The position numbers and the translations under genes are program-made. Below the pieces are notes generated by a model, which had not been told where the DNA came from, ran no database searches, and saw only the letters and a program-made list of their open reading frames with translations. DNA of 64,000 nt, from the NCBI GenBank assembly GCA_945285405.1, contig CALYQJ010000008.1, positions 1 to 64,000 of the forward strand. The letters run 5' to 3'. This stretch comes from an uncultured Lactobacillaceae bacterium (GTDB lineage: Bacteria; Bacillota; Bacilli; Lactobacillales; Lactobacillaceae). How positions within the stretch are numbered: position 1 is the first letter of the stretch; each line of letters starts with the position of its first letter. This document shows positions 42,776 through 53,372 of the stretch, piece after piece.

Positions 42776-44974
42776 ATGAAACAAAAGAAAAGTCAAAAAT
42801 TACATCAAGAAATTAATTATCGAAACCGAAGAAGATTCGGTTTATTTTTTCTTTTAATTGTAATTAGTGTTTTTATTATTTTTTCATATCGTTTTATTTG
42901 GATCGTTAGTACTCACCAAGCAAGTGGGGTAAATTTAAACCAAAAACAAGAACAAATACATCAGTCTAAAACAATTTTACCAGCAAATCGAGGTCACATT
43001 TTTGACCAAAATGGTAATATTATTGCTCAAAATGATAGCAAGTTCACGATAACAGCTACTACTGATAAAAGGGCTGGAATGGAAATTGATGGTAACAAAA
43101 GTATACCTTTGTATGTTACGAACAAAGAGGCAGTTGCTAAGTTAATTAGTGATAATTTGCCAATTACTAAAGATTTAATTTTTAAGCAATTAAAACTAAA
43201 TGGTTACCAAATTAGATTTGGTGCTGGTGGTGATAATATTCCAGTAGCTGTAAAAGATAAGATTGAGAAACAAATTAAAAAAGAAAAAATAACTGGAATT
43301 GAGTTTTTGCGTCGTCCAGCTCGTTTATATAATGGGGGAATTTTTGCTTCACAGATAGTGGGAATTGCTGATTTAATGATTGATGATCAAGAAAAGTCAA
43401 ATGCACAATTAGTTGGTAAATTAGGAATAGAACGAGAATTTAATGCTCAATTAAGTGGTAAAAATGGTTATATTGAACGTAAAGTTAATTTAAGAGCAGG
43501 ATTTGGTGATCGAATTGTTGAAAATCGTGTTAATCCGAGTGATGGTAAAGATATATATTTAACTTTAAATAGTGATTTTCAAAAACATTTAGAAACGCTT
43601 GTGACTCAAGTTAATGAGAGTTATCATCCTTTAGAATTAAATTCGGTGATGATGGAAGCAAAAACTGGTCGAATTGTAGCAGCAACTCAACGACCTTCTT
43701 TTGATACTAATACTTTAAAAGGTTTATCAGATATGTGGCGAGATCATCTTGTTGAAGATACCTTTGAACCAGGCTCCGTTTTTAAAGCAGTGACTTTAAG
43801 TACAGCAATTGATTTGGGTGTTTATAATCCTAATGAGTATTATGACTCAGGGTCTATAAAAATTGGGCCAAATATAATCTATGATTGGCAAAAGAATGGT
43901 TGGGGGTTGATCCCGATGTCTCAAGCTTTCCCTCGTTCAAGTAATGTTGGTTTTGTTCATCTCGAACAAAAAATTGGAAAAGATCGCTGGCAAAAAGCCA
44001 TTAAAAATTTTGGATTTTGTCAAAAAACAGGAATTACGTTACCTAATGAGCAGGCGGGATTTCTATCTTTTAAACAGCCTATTGATCAGGCAACTACAGC
44101 TTTTGGACAAGGAATTAATGTAAATGTGATTCAATTACTACAAGCATATACTGCTATTGCAAATCAAGGGCAAATCATTAAGCCACAAATTGTTAAAAAA
44201 ATTGTTAATCCAACCACTAAGAACATAGAATTTTTTAAAATTATCAAAAAAGGTCGACCAATTAGCGTCAACGCTGCTAATGAAACTCTTAATGAAATGC
44301 GCCGAGTAGTTAATGAAAAGTATGGTACGGGAGTAGTTTATGCAGTACCTAATTTGGATCTAGCTGTAAAAACTGGTACTGCAGAAATATCAACTTCCAA
44401 TGGCAGTGGGTACTTAGGTGGTTCGTATGACTATTTATACTCCGTAATGGGAATTTATCCAGCAAATAATCCGCGTTATATTTTTTACGTATCAATGAAA
44501 AAGCCTCAAGTAATTAATAAACAACCTGAGCAAATGCTTAGTGAGATTTTTAAGCCAATGATTACGTATTCAATGTCATATAGTAAAAACTATCAATCAT
44601 TGCAAAATTCTGATGTTACTGTACCAAATTTGGCTAATTTTTTGCGTAATGAGGCACAAGATAAATTATTAAAAAAGGGATTAAAGCCCATAATTATTGG
44701 AAGTGGAACAAATATAGTTCAGCAGTTACCTTATCCTCAAACTAAAGTTTTAAATGGTGACAAAATTATCTTATTAACAAATGGTGCCATGGTTCTACCA
44801 GATTTAAAAGGATGGTCCAAGAGTGATGTAATTAAATTGGGACAAATTACTGGTAAAAATATATCTATTAATGGTAATGGATATGTTAGCAAACAAAGCT
44901 TACCTCCAGGAAGCTCTATTGATTTCACAAAAAAAATTTCTGTAGACTTGAAAGAAAATACTAATGAAAATTAA
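42776..44974 (+). CDS. Class B penicillin-binding protein with C-terminal PASTA domains (PBP2B/FtsI-like)
   Basis: EPGSVFKAVTLSTAID (SxxK), SSNVG, KTGTAE; two C-terminal PASTA-like repeats. Confidence 0.94.
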   Translation: MKQKKSQKLHQEINYRNRRRFGLFFLLIVISVFIIFSYRFIWIVSTHQASGVNLNQKQEQIHQSKTILPANRGHIFDQNGNIIAQNDSKFTITATTDKRAGMEIDGNKSIPLYVTNKEAVAKLISDNLPITKDLIFKQLKLNGYQIRFGAGGDNIPVAVKDKIEKQIKKEKITGIEFLRRPARLYNGGIFASQIVGIADLMIDDQEKSNAQLVGKLGIEREFNAQLSGKNGYIERKVNLRAGFGDRIVENRVNPSDGKDIYLTLNSDFQKHLETLVTQVNESYHPLELNSVMMEAKTGRIVAATQRPSFDTNTLKGLSDMWRDHLVEDTFEPGSVFKAVTLSTAIDLGVYNPNEYYDSGSIKIGPNIIYDWQKNGWGLIPMSQAFPRSSNVGFVHLEQKIGKDRWQKAIKNFGFCQKTGITLPNEQAGFLSFKQPIDQATTAFGQGINVNVIQLLQAYTAIANQGQIIKPQIVKKIVNPTTKNIEFFKIIKKGRPISVNAANETLNEMRRVVNEKYGTGVVYAVPNLDLAVKTGTAEISTSNGSGYLGGSYDYLYSVMGIYPANNPRYIFYVSMKKPQVINKQPEQMLSEIFKPMITYSMSYSKNYQSLQNSDVTVPNLANFLRNEAQDKLLKKGLKPIIIGSGTNIVQQLPYPQTKVLNGDKIILLTNGAMVLPDLKGWSKSDVIKLGQITGKNISINGNGYVSKQSLPPGSSIDFTKKISVDLKENTNEN

Positions 44975-46007
44975 AGAAAACTTTTTATTTAAAATTATTT
45001 TTATAAGTTATATTGTAATTTTTACCTTAATTATAGATCGTATACCCTTATCTATGATTTTAATTGGTGTTTCATTTGCCATTTGTTGGTTAATTTATCC
45101 ATTTTTTATTAAATTTTTAAAAAGTGAAAAAGACGTTCAACAAATAAAAGAAGATGGTCCTACTTGGCATGAAAGTAAAACTGGAACTCCAACCATGGGT
45201 GGATTATTGTTTATTCTTGTTCCAATTTTATTAGGAATTTCTTTTACAATATATTATTTGTTTACTCGAGTAAAATTAGATCAAATTCAGGGAATTATCA
45301 GTTTGATTTTTGTTTTGCTTGCTTTTGGATTAATCGGTTTTATTGATGATTATAAAAAAGTTTCTAAAAAACAAAACTTGGGATTACGAGCGCGTGATAA
45401 ATTTATTTTACAAATTTTAGCTGGGTTAATTTATTTATTCTTAAGTCCAACACAACCTTTTAAAAATAGTAAAGGACTAATCATTAGTGGATTAGTTTTT
45501 CTTTTTGCTTTAATTTGGATTGTTGGTTTTTCTAATGCAGTTAATTTAACTGATGGTATCGATGGTTTGGCTTCAGGTACAACATTAATTGTATTATCTT
45601 TTTATATTATTTTAGCTATAAAGCAAGACAATATTGCTGTTATTTTAATTGGATCACTTTTATTCGGTGCTATTTCTGCTTTTTTGTGGTTTAATTTTAA
45701 GCCAGCACAAATATTTATGGGCGATTTGGGTTCATTATCAATTGGTGCCTTTTTAGCAGCAGCATCAATTCAATTAAATGCTATTTGGTCTTTACTTTTT
45801 GTAGGTATAATTTTTGTTGGTGAAACTTTATCTGACATAATTCAAGTTGGAGTTCATCATTTTACGGGAAAAAGAGTTTTTAAAATGGCTCCTTTACATC
45901 ACCATTTAGAGTTAACTGGTTGGAGTGAGGTCAAGATTAATTATGTTAGTTATGGTATAACATTGATTATGGCAATTTTGACTTCGATAATTTTAATTGC
46001 AAATTAA
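44964..46007 (+). CDS. mraY: Phospho-N-acetylmuramoyl-pentapeptide-transferase
   Basis: TPTMGGLLF, NLTDGIDGLASG, FMGDLGSLSIG, PLHHHLELTGWSE. Confidence 0.96.
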   Translation: MKIKENFLFKIIFISYIVIFTLIIDRIPLSMILIGVSFAICWLIYPFFIKFLKSEKDVQQIKEDGPTWHESKTGTPTMGGLLFILVPILLGISFTIYYLFTRVKLDQIQGIISLIFVLLAFGLIGFIDDYKKVSKKQNLGLRARDKFILQILAGLIYLFLSPTQPFKNSKGLIISGLVFLFALIWIVGFSNAVNLTDGIDGLASGTTLIVLSFYIILAIKQDNIAVILIGSLLFGAISAFLWFNFKPAQIFMGDLGSLSIGAFLAAASIQLNAIWSLLFVGIIFVGETLSDIIQVGVHHFTGKRVFKMAPLHHHLELTGWSEVKINYVSYGITLIMAILTSIILIAN

Positions 46008-46139
46008 TTATGGTAAAAACTAATTAAGTTTAAATAATAAATGAGCTAGTTTAATTTAGTAAAAATTAATATATAATTATCATAATTTTGTATTAATTTT
46101 TATTTTATAGGATATATAAATTATTATTAAGGAAAAAAA

Positions 46140-47468
46140 TTGATCAAACATAATTTAATAAATAAAAAAGTTTTAGTTTTAGGATTAGGGTTAAGTGGTA
46201 AAAGTGCTATTAAATTGCTGAAAGTTCAAAAGGCAAAAATCTATTTTCATGATGATCAAATTAATCAATTTAATGATCCAGAAGTATATAAATTTGACCA
46301 GATTACAAATATGGAAAAAGAGAACTTTAATTTAATTATAAAAAGTCCGGGAATCCCTATAGAAAATCCATATGTTAATATGGCGTTGAAGTTAAAAATT
46401 CCTCTTGTAACTGAGTTAGAGTTTGCTTCATGGTATTGTAAAGCTCATTTAATTGGAGTTACTGGTACTAATGGAAAAACGACGGTAACGACTTTAATTG
46501 CCGAAATGCTAAAAAAATCTACGAAAAATTGTGTTTATAAAGCTGGTAATATTGGAATTCCATTATCGGAAGTATCATTAAAGGCACAAAAAAATGATTA
46601 TGTAGTTTGTGAATGTTCAAGTTTTCAATTAGAGTTTACTGAAGAATTTCATCCGGAAATAGCCTTAATTAATAACACTTTTCCTCATCATTTGGAACAT
46701 CATCATACATATAAAAATTATTTGTATGCCAAAAGTAAGATATTTGCAAATCAAACTCATAATGATTATCTAATAATTAACGGTGATCAAAAAGATTTAG
46801 ATTCTTACATAAAATCAGCTAAATCTAAAATAATTAAATTTGGGTTATCTTTAGATAAATCAAATTCTTTAGTTTATTTAAAAAATAAAACAATTTATTC
46901 TCAAGATAGCAAAATTTGTGCAACATCGTTAATAAAGATTCCTGGATTACATAATGTAGAAAATATTTTAGCAGCTGCTACAGTTGCTAAAATATTAGGA
47001 GTTTCTAATCAAATAATTTCTGAAGTTGCTGAATCATTTCCAGGTGTTGAGCATCGTTTAGAATATGTTGGAGAAAAATCAAATCGAAAATTTTACAATG
47101 ATTCTAAAGCTACTGATGAAGAGGCGACAATTGTTGCATTAAAAAGTATGAAAAAACCAGTTATTTTGATTGCTGGTGGTATGGATCGGGGTGATAAATT
47201 TCCAAAATTAGGGTTGGCTCTTAAAAATGTAAAATTAGTTGAATTATTTGGTGAAAATCAGGAACAATTACGGAAAGTAATTAATTCAGTTAAAATAAAA
47301 ACTGTTTGTCACCAAGGTTTAACTGAAGCTTTTAATGATTCATTTAAACGTTCAGAACCTGGAGATACAATTTTACTTTCACCAGCGAGTGCGAGTTGGG
47401 ATCAATTTAAAAGTTTTGAAGCTAGAGGAAAAAAATTTAAGGAACTTTATCGGAAGTTAAAACCATGA
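46140..47468 (+). CDS. murD: UDP-N-acetylmuramoylalanine--D-glutamate ligase
   Basis: GVTGTNGKTTVTTLI, FPGVEHRLEYVGE, NDSKATDEEAT. Confidence 0.96.
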   Translation: MIKHNLINKKVLVLGLGLSGKSAIKLLKVQKAKIYFHDDQINQFNDPEVYKFDQITNMEKENFNLIIKSPGIPIENPYVNMALKLKIPLVTELEFASWYCKAHLIGVTGTNGKTTVTTLIAEMLKKSTKNCVYKAGNIGIPLSEVSLKAQKNDYVVCECSSFQLEFTEEFHPEIALINNTFPHHLEHHHTYKNYLYAKSKIFANQTHNDYLIINGDQKDLDSYIKSAKSKIIKFGLSLDKSNSLVYLKNKTIYSQDSKICATSLIKIPGLHNVENILAAATVAKILGVSNQIISEVAESFPGVEHRLEYVGEKSNRKFYNDSKATDEEATIVALKSMKKPVILIAGGMDRGDKFPKLGLALKNVKLVELFGENQEQLRKVINSVKIKTVCHQGLTEAFNDSFKRSEPGDTILLSPASASWDQFKSFEARGKKFKELYRKLKP

Positions 47469-48568
47469 GAATAATATTTGCTGGAGGAGGAACTGGAGGA
47501 CATATTTACCCAGCTCTTTCTGTTATTAAGAAGTTAAGAGAGAAAGATCCGAAAGTTGCAATTTTATTTATTGGAAGTGATCGCGGATTAGAAAAACGTT
47601 TGATGAAAGAATCTAAAATAGATTTTATACCGATTAAAGTTCAGGGATTACGACGTTCGTTTTCTTGGCGTAATTTTCAAGCTATAGGTAAGTTTTTGAA
47701 AACAATTCCTGAAGCTAAAAGAATAATTAAGAAATTTAAACCCGACGTAGTTGTTGGGACAGGAGGCTATGTTTCAGCACCTATTCTTTATGAAGCTTCA
47801 CGTCTTACAATCAAAACTTTAATTTTTGAACCTAATTCTTATCCCGGATTAGCAAATCGCATACTAGCTAAAAAAGTTGATTGCGTAGCAATTTCTGATC
47901 AAAACTCTGCTCAATTCTTTCCTAGTAAAAAAATTGTATTTACTGGGAATCCTAGATCCCAGGAAGTTTATGAATCTTCTTTAAATTCTGCTGAAATTAG
48001 TAAAGACAATATTAAATTACCTCAAGTTTTGATTTTTGGTGGATCTTTAGGGGCTTTAAAAATTAATGAAGCAACAGAACAAATGATTCAGTCTTATCAA
48101 ATTAAAAATTTTAATTTGATTTTTGCAACAGGCCGCCGCTATTATGATGCAAAAAAGAACTTTTTTGAAAAACTTCAAAAAAAAGATAATGTTACAATTA
48201 AACCTTATATTGATAACATGTTGGATTTATTGCCACAAATTTCTTTGATGATTTGTCGATCTGGAGCTACAACTATAGCAGAATTGACCGCTTTAGGAGT
48301 TCCAGCAATCTTAATTCCAAGTCCTAATGTAACTCATGATCATCAAACTTATAATGCAAATACTTTAAGTAATCTTAATGCGGCTATTTTATTACCTGAA
48401 GATCAGTTGTCTGCAAGTGAATTATATAAATTAATTAATGAATTAATCTCTGATTCAAAAAAATTGTCCCTGATGAAGAAAAATGCTTTTAAATTAGGAC
48501 AAAGACATGCGACCGATCGGTTTATTGACGTTTTAAAGAAGCTAATTAATGAAGACAGTAGAAAATAA
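47465..48568 (+). CDS. murG: UDP-GlcNAc:lipid-I transferase MurG
   Basis: AGGGTGGHIYPALSVI, VVGTGGYVSAPILYEA, CRSGATTIAELTALGVPAILIPSP. Confidence 0.96.
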   Translation: MRIIFAGGGTGGHIYPALSVIKKLREKDPKVAILFIGSDRGLEKRLMKESKIDFIPIKVQGLRRSFSWRNFQAIGKFLKTIPEAKRIIKKFKPDVVVGTGGYVSAPILYEASRLTIKTLIFEPNSYPGLANRILAKKVDCVAISDQNSAQFFPSKKIVFTGNPRSQEVYESSLNSAEISKDNIKLPQVLIFGGSLGALKINEATEQMIQSYQIKNFNLIFATGRRYYDAKKNFFEKLQKKDNVTIKPYIDNMLDLLPQISLMICRSGATTIAELTALGVPAILIPSPNVTHDHQTYNANTLSNLNAAILLPEDQLSASELYKLINELISDSKKLSLMKKNAFKLGQRHATDRFIDVLKKLINEDSRK

Positions 48569-49274
48569 TTTTTATTTTAAAAAAATAAGTTATAGCTATA
48601 TTTTTAAAACTGCAATCGTGGTATTATTAAATATCATAGGGATTATTGGATGTGTTTATTTTTTGTTGAATTTGAATTTGATTAGAGTAGTTAATGTAAA
48701 TGGTAATAATGAAATTCCTGCTCAAGAAATTATTGATGCATCAAAATTAAAAGTTAACCAAAACGTTTTTCAAATATTTTTTAATCAAAAAAAAATTAAA
48801 AGACAAATAAAAAAAAACATTCCTCAAATTAATCAAATAAGTTTAGAATTGCATGATTTTAATTCGGTGAAAATAACAGTAACTGAATTTCAAATTATTG
48901 GTTATATTCAAAAAAATAAATATTATCGATCAGTTTTTACAAATGGAAATGTTGATCATCTATTGAAAAAGAAAATTTATCAAAATCGTCCGATTTTTGA
49001 TAATTTTAAAACAAAGGAGGAAATTCAACGAATTGCCATTGTTTTTCAGAAAATTCCAGCTTCGGTAAAAAATAATATTTCTGAAATTAAGTTAACACAT
49101 TCAACTATTAATCCGAATCAAATTACTTTAAATATGAATGATGGAAACAAAGTAATTGGGGATTTGACAACAATTAGTAAGAAAATTGTCGATTATTCTT
49201 TTTTAACAAGAAATCGTAAAGAAAAATTACTAATTGATTTAGAAGTTGGAACTTTTGTTAGAAAATTAGAATGA
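48549..49274 (+). CDS. Cell division protein DivIB/FtsQ
   Basis: N-terminal TM, POTRA-like (VNVNGNNEIPAQEIIDASKL); between murG and ftsA. Confidence 0.88.
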   Translation: MKTVENNFYFKKISYSYIFKTAIVVLLNIIGIIGCVYFLLNLNLIRVVNVNGNNEIPAQEIIDASKLKVNQNVFQIFFNQKKIKRQIKKNIPQINQISLELHDFNSVKITVTEFQIIGYIQKNKYYRSVFTNGNVDHLLKKKIYQNRPIFDNFKTKEEIQRIAIVFQKIPASVKNNISEIKLTHSTINPNQITLNMNDGNKVIGDLTTISKKIVDYSFLTRNRKEKLLIDLEVGTFVRKLE

Positions 49275-49349
49275 ATTGAAAAAGCTTTCGTTTCCATGCT
49301 TTTTCATATGTTAGAATGAGTTTAGAATAATCCGTAGGAGGCCGGGTAT

Positions 49350-50678
49350 TTGAATAATGAGTCTCAAGTATTTGTTGGGATCGATATAGGAACTTCCTTT
49401 ATAAAAATCATCGCAATTCAAGCTGCAAATAATAGTATGAATGTAGTTGGGGTTGGGGTGGCTGAATCTAAAGGAGTTAATAAAGGCATGATTGTTGATA
49501 TTGATCAAACTATTGCTGATATTAAAGCTGCCCAAGCTGATTTGAATAAAAAAAGTCAGATTCCTATGGATCAAGTAACTGTAGGCATTCCTACAGGACA
49601 TTTAACAATTGAAGAATTAAAAGGATCAATTAAACTTGGAGATAATCCTCGAGAGATCACGGAAGAAGATTTACGTAATTTAGTAACTCAGATTTTAGGT
49701 AAACATCAAGTATTGGATCGTGATTTTGTTGGATTTTCAAGTGAGGAATTTATTGTAGATAATTTTGATGGAATTCATGATCCATTTGGAATGATGGGGA
49801 TGTCATTGAGCATTAAATGTTTGGCTTACTCAATTCCTAAAACGATTTTTCAAAATATTATTAAAGCTATAAAAGGTGCTGGATTTACTGTAAGGAATGT
49901 TGTATTAAATCCTGTGGCAATAGCTGCTGTTGCATTGAGTGGTGCTCAAAGAGAAATGGGAACAGTTCTTATCGATGCTGGTAGTGGAGAAACAAGTGTA
50001 AATGTATTTCAAAATGGTTGTTTGCAAATTAGTGACACAATTTTTGAAGGTGGAAAGAATGTAACTTCTGATATTTCAAAGGTTTTGCAAATAAGTAACC
50101 AAGATGCTGAAACTGTTAAAATAGATTATGGAAGTTTAAGGTCACAAAATATTCCAGCTGGAGAATCTTTTGTTATTAAGTCTTTAGATAGAGTTAAAGA
50201 AATTGAAATTAGTGATCAATATTTATCTGAAATCATTGGAGCACGTTTTGAACAAATTTTTGATAAAGTTAAACAAATTTTAGTTTCATCTAGTGCGTTT
50301 AATTTGCCAGGGGGTATAATTATTACTGGTGGAAATTCAGCACTCCCTGGTACTAAAGATCAGGTTAGTAAATTATTAGAAAAGCAAGTTACAATTTATG
50401 TTCCTGATCAAATTGGAGTCAGAAATCAAATTTATACTGTAGTTTATGGATTAATAATTCATACACTTCACATTTCTAAAGTTCAAAAGACGCTAGAAGA
50501 AACATTAAATTTTAATTTTCATGAAACCACTCCTTCTGGAAAGCAGACAGAACAAGCAATTGAGTCAGAAGAGGATTTAACTTCGGAAGCTGAAAAAAAA
50601 GTTAAAAGTAAAAAAAATAAAAAAAATAATGGTATTATGTCTTCATTAAAAAAATGGATATATAATTTATTTGAATAA
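49350..50678 (+). CDS. ftsA: Cell division protein FtsA (TTG start, SD GGAGG)
   Basis: VGIDIGTSFIKIIAIQ, GTVLIDAGSGETSVNVF, IIITGGNSALPG. Confidence 0.95.
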   Translation: MNNESQVFVGIDIGTSFIKIIAIQAANNSMNVVGVGVAESKGVNKGMIVDIDQTIADIKAAQADLNKKSQIPMDQVTVGIPTGHLTIEELKGSIKLGDNPREITEEDLRNLVTQILGKHQVLDRDFVGFSSEEFIVDNFDGIHDPFGMMGMSLSIKCLAYSIPKTIFQNIIKAIKGAGFTVRNVVLNPVAIAAVALSGAQREMGTVLIDAGSGETSVNVFQNGCLQISDTIFEGGKNVTSDISKVLQISNQDAETVKIDYGSLRSQNIPAGESFVIKSLDRVKEIEISDQYLSEIIGARFEQIFDKVKQILVSSSAFNLPGGIIITGGNSALPGTKDQVSKLLEKQVTIYVPDQIGVRNQIYTVVYGLIIHTLHISKVQKTLEETLNFNFHETTPSGKQTEQAIESEEDLTSEAEKKVKSKKNKKNNGIMSSLKKWIYNLFE

Positions 50679-50690
50679 TTTGGAGGAATC

Positions 50691-51899
50691 ATGGATAATC
50701 AGCAGGAAGTAACCGAAAAGCAAGATGGTGCTAAAATTAAAGTAATCGGAGTCGGTGGTGCCGGAGGTAATGCGGTTAATCGAATGGTAGAAGAAAACGT
50801 TAAAGGTGTAGAGTTTTTTGTTGCTAATACTGATCGTCAGGCTTTAGCTTCTTCCAAAGTTAATCAACATATTCAATTAGGACCAAAATTAACTAATGGA
50901 TTGGGTGCTGGTTCAGATCCCGAAGTTGGTCAAAAAGCTGCTCTTGAAAGTGAAGAAGAAATTAGAAATGCTTTACAAGGTGCAGATATGATTTTTGTTA
51001 CTGCTGGAATGGGTGGTGGTACTGGAACAGGTGCCGCTCCAGTAATTTCTAAAATTGCTAAAGACTTAGGGGCTCTTACGGTTGGAGTAGTTACACGTCC
51101 ATTTAAATTTGAAGGAACTAAGCGCTCACAGTTTGCAATGACTGGGATAGCTGCAATGAAATCAAATGTTGATACTCTAGTTGTAATTTCAAATGATAAT
51201 CTTTTATCTTTAGTGGATAAAAAAACTGGATTAAAAGAAGCTTTTTCAGTTGCTGATGATGTTTTACGTCAAGGTGTTGAGGGTATTACTGATACAATTA
51301 CTGAAACTGGCTTGGTTAATCTTGATCTAAATGACGTACGGACCGTAATGGAAAATCAAGGTACTGCAGTAATTGGTATAGGTACAGGCAGTGGTGATAA
51401 TGCAATTGATGAAGCTACTGAGGCTGCAGTAGCTTCACCTCTTTTAGAAAGTGATATTACTGGAGCTAAACAAGTTTTACTAAATATAGTTGGTGGCAGT
51501 AATTTGACTATCTTTGATATTCAAGCTGCTGCTGATACCGTTGCTCAACGTGCTTCTAATGATGTCAACGTAATTTTTGGAGCATCTATTGATGAAAATT
51601 TTGATGATAAAATTAAGGTTACATTGATTGCTACAGGTATTGATTCATCAGGAAGTCCCAAAACGAATGTTTCAAGTAAAAAAGTTGAATCTAATGATGA
51701 TAATAAAGTGGTTGATTGGCGTGATAATCAAGTACTTTCAAATGATACTCAAAAACAAGATAAAAGTAGTGATTCACAAAAGAGTTCTTTTATGAATTCC
51801 AATTTTGAAGTATTTAATGGTAATCATGATCATTCTGGTGAAAATCATGAAGATGTTGATGATGATGATGTGCCACCATTTTTAAGAAGAAACAAATAA
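50691..51899 (+). CDS. ftsZ: Cell division protein FtsZ
   Basis: [29 protein letters not shown]-terminal [11 protein letters not shown]. Confidence 0.98.
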   Translation: MDNQQEVTEKQDGAKIKVIGVGGAGGNAVNRMVEENVKGVEFFVANTDRQALASSKVNQHIQLGPKLTNGLGAGSDPEVGQKAALESEEEIRNALQGADMIFVTAGMGGGTGTGAAPVISKIAKDLGALTVGVVTRPFKFEGTKRSQFAMTGIAAMKSNVDTLVVISNDNLLSLVDKKTGLKEAFSVADDVLRQGVEGITDTITETGLVNLDLNDVRTVMENQGTAVIGIGTGSGDNAIDEATEAAVASPLLESDITGAKQVLLNIVGGSNLTIFDIQAAADTVAQRASNDVNVIFGASIDENFDDKIKVTLIATGIDSSGSPKTNVSSKKVESNDDNKVVDWRDNQVLSNDTQKQDKSSDSQKSSFMNSNFEVFNGNHDHSGENHEDVDDDDVPPFLRRNK

Positions 51900-51920
51900 G
51901 TAATAACTTGAGGAACAATT

Positions 51921-52334
51921 ATGGCGTTTAATAAAAGCATCCTAAAAAATATTTTTGGTTCTGATGAAGATGAATATGAAGAAGAGCAAGCTGATAATTA
52001 CCAAGAAGATGAATCAGAAAATAAAGTAATTCCAATGAGCAAACAAAAGGGATCAAAAAAGTCGGATATGGATCAAAGTAAAATTATAGTAGTTGAGCCT
52101 CGTATTTATAGTGACGCTACTGAAATCGTTAATAAATTAAAGAATGATTTTGCAGTAGTTGTGAATTTTGAACGAATTGAAGCTGAACAGGCTAAACGAA
52201 TTATTGATTTCTTGAGTGGTGCTACGTGTGCGATGAACGGAACTACCCAAAAAGTTAGTCCGCAAATTTACTTATGTACGCCTAATAATTTTGATGTTGA
52301 AGCAAATTTAAATGATAGTGAGTCAAATATTTGA
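51921..52334 (+). CDS. sepF: Cell division protein SepF
   Basis: IIVVEPRIYSDATEIVNKLKNDFAVVVNFERIEAEQAKRIIDFLSGATCAMNG. Confidence 0.95.
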   Translation: MAFNKSILKNIFGSDEDEYEEEQADNYQEDESENKVIPMSKQKGSKKSDMDQSKIIVVEPRIYSDATEIVNKLKNDFAVVVNFERIEAEQAKRIIDFLSGATCAMNGTTQKVSPQIYLCTPNNFDVEANLNDSESNI

Positions 52335-52606
52335 TAAATCAAACTTTGCAAGTAATTTATTTGGTCGGTGATCGATTAATTTACATTTATATGTTGTTAA
52401 TTGTAGTTACTGCTTTTTTATCTTGGATTCCCCCTCTCTACAATTCTCGGTTTGGGGAAATTTTACGACGTATTACTGAACCTTTTGAAAATATTATAAG
52501 TCGTTTTATTCCTCCAATCTTTGGAATTGATTTTTCTCCAATCATTGTTTTATTACTTTGTGAGGTATTTAGAGTAATTTTTAGATTTATTATATTGGGA
52601 ATTTAA
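52331..52606 (+). CDS. YggT/YlmG family membrane protein
   Basis: FLSWIPPLYNSRFGEILRRITEPFENIISRFIPP. Confidence 0.9.
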   Translation: MINQTLQVIYLVGDRLIYIYMLLIVVTAFLSWIPPLYNSRFGEILRRITEPFENIISRFIPPIFGIDFSPIIVLLLCEVFRVIFRFIILGI

Positions 52607-52610
52607 TTTA

Positions 52611-53357
52611 TTGACCACTGAATCAAATATAAAAATAAATCAGATAAAAAATGCTGTTCAGAGGGTTTGTTCAAAAAAACAAATTTATGTCAGCAATTTT
52701 TTGAATCCTTTTGAACAGCAGTTATGGTCAAATGAACATCAAAAAGTGGATTTATCTTTTTATGGTGGATATCCACAAGCTGAAAGAAAAGTTGTTTTGG
52801 TAAAACCCTTAAATGATAAAGATGTATTATCGATGGAAGATTACAAGTTGGGATGGATTGCTGCATCTATTAATGGATTTAATTCTTTAACCCATCGCCA
52901 AGTTTTAGGTACCTTAATGCATAATGGTTTAAAGAGGCAAGTTATAGGTGATATTTTATTAACTGATAATTTAGTTCAAATTGCTGTCAAAAAGTCGATT
53001 GTTAAATTTTTTCTGAGTCAATCATTTAAAATTAGGCAAAATATTCTTAGTTTTAAACTAATTAATTCTAGACAACTGATTATACCTAAATCCACTGAAT
53101 CACTTAAAAATATTGTAGTTGCTTCTTTAAGATTAGATGCGTTTTTGGCAAAAGCAATTAATTTATCGCGTAGAAGAGTACAACAATTAATTGTTCAAAA
53201 TAAAGTTTTTGTTAACTTCAAGTTAGTTAATAAATCTACATATCTTTTAACAGAAAATGATTTAATAACAGTACGAGGATTTGCTAAAATTAAAATGAAA
53301 AAAATTTTTGGTCGATCGAAAAAAGGTAAAATATTGATCGCTTATCAAAAAGTATAG
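52611..53357 (+). CDS. YlmH-family S4-domain RNA-binding protein
   Basis: LRLDAFLAKAINLSRRRVQQLIVQNKVFVN; cluster position. Confidence 0.9.
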   Translation: MTTESNIKINQIKNAVQRVCSKKQIYVSNFLNPFEQQLWSNEHQKVDLSFYGGYPQAERKVVLVKPLNDKDVLSMEDYKLGWIAASINGFNSLTHRQVLGTLMHNGLKRQVIGDILLTDNLVQIAVKKSIVKFFLSQSFKIRQNILSFKLINSRQLIIPKSTESLKNIVVASLRLDAFLAKAINLSRRRVQQLIVQNKVFVNFKLVNKSTYLLTENDLITVRGFAKIKMKKIFGRSKKGKILIAYQKV

Positions 53358-53372
53358 CCTGGAGGTTATGAA

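Noticed and set aside
49311-49601. 96-aa antisense ORF over ftsA start
   Set aside because: Opposite conserved ftsA; runs through its promoter and RBS.
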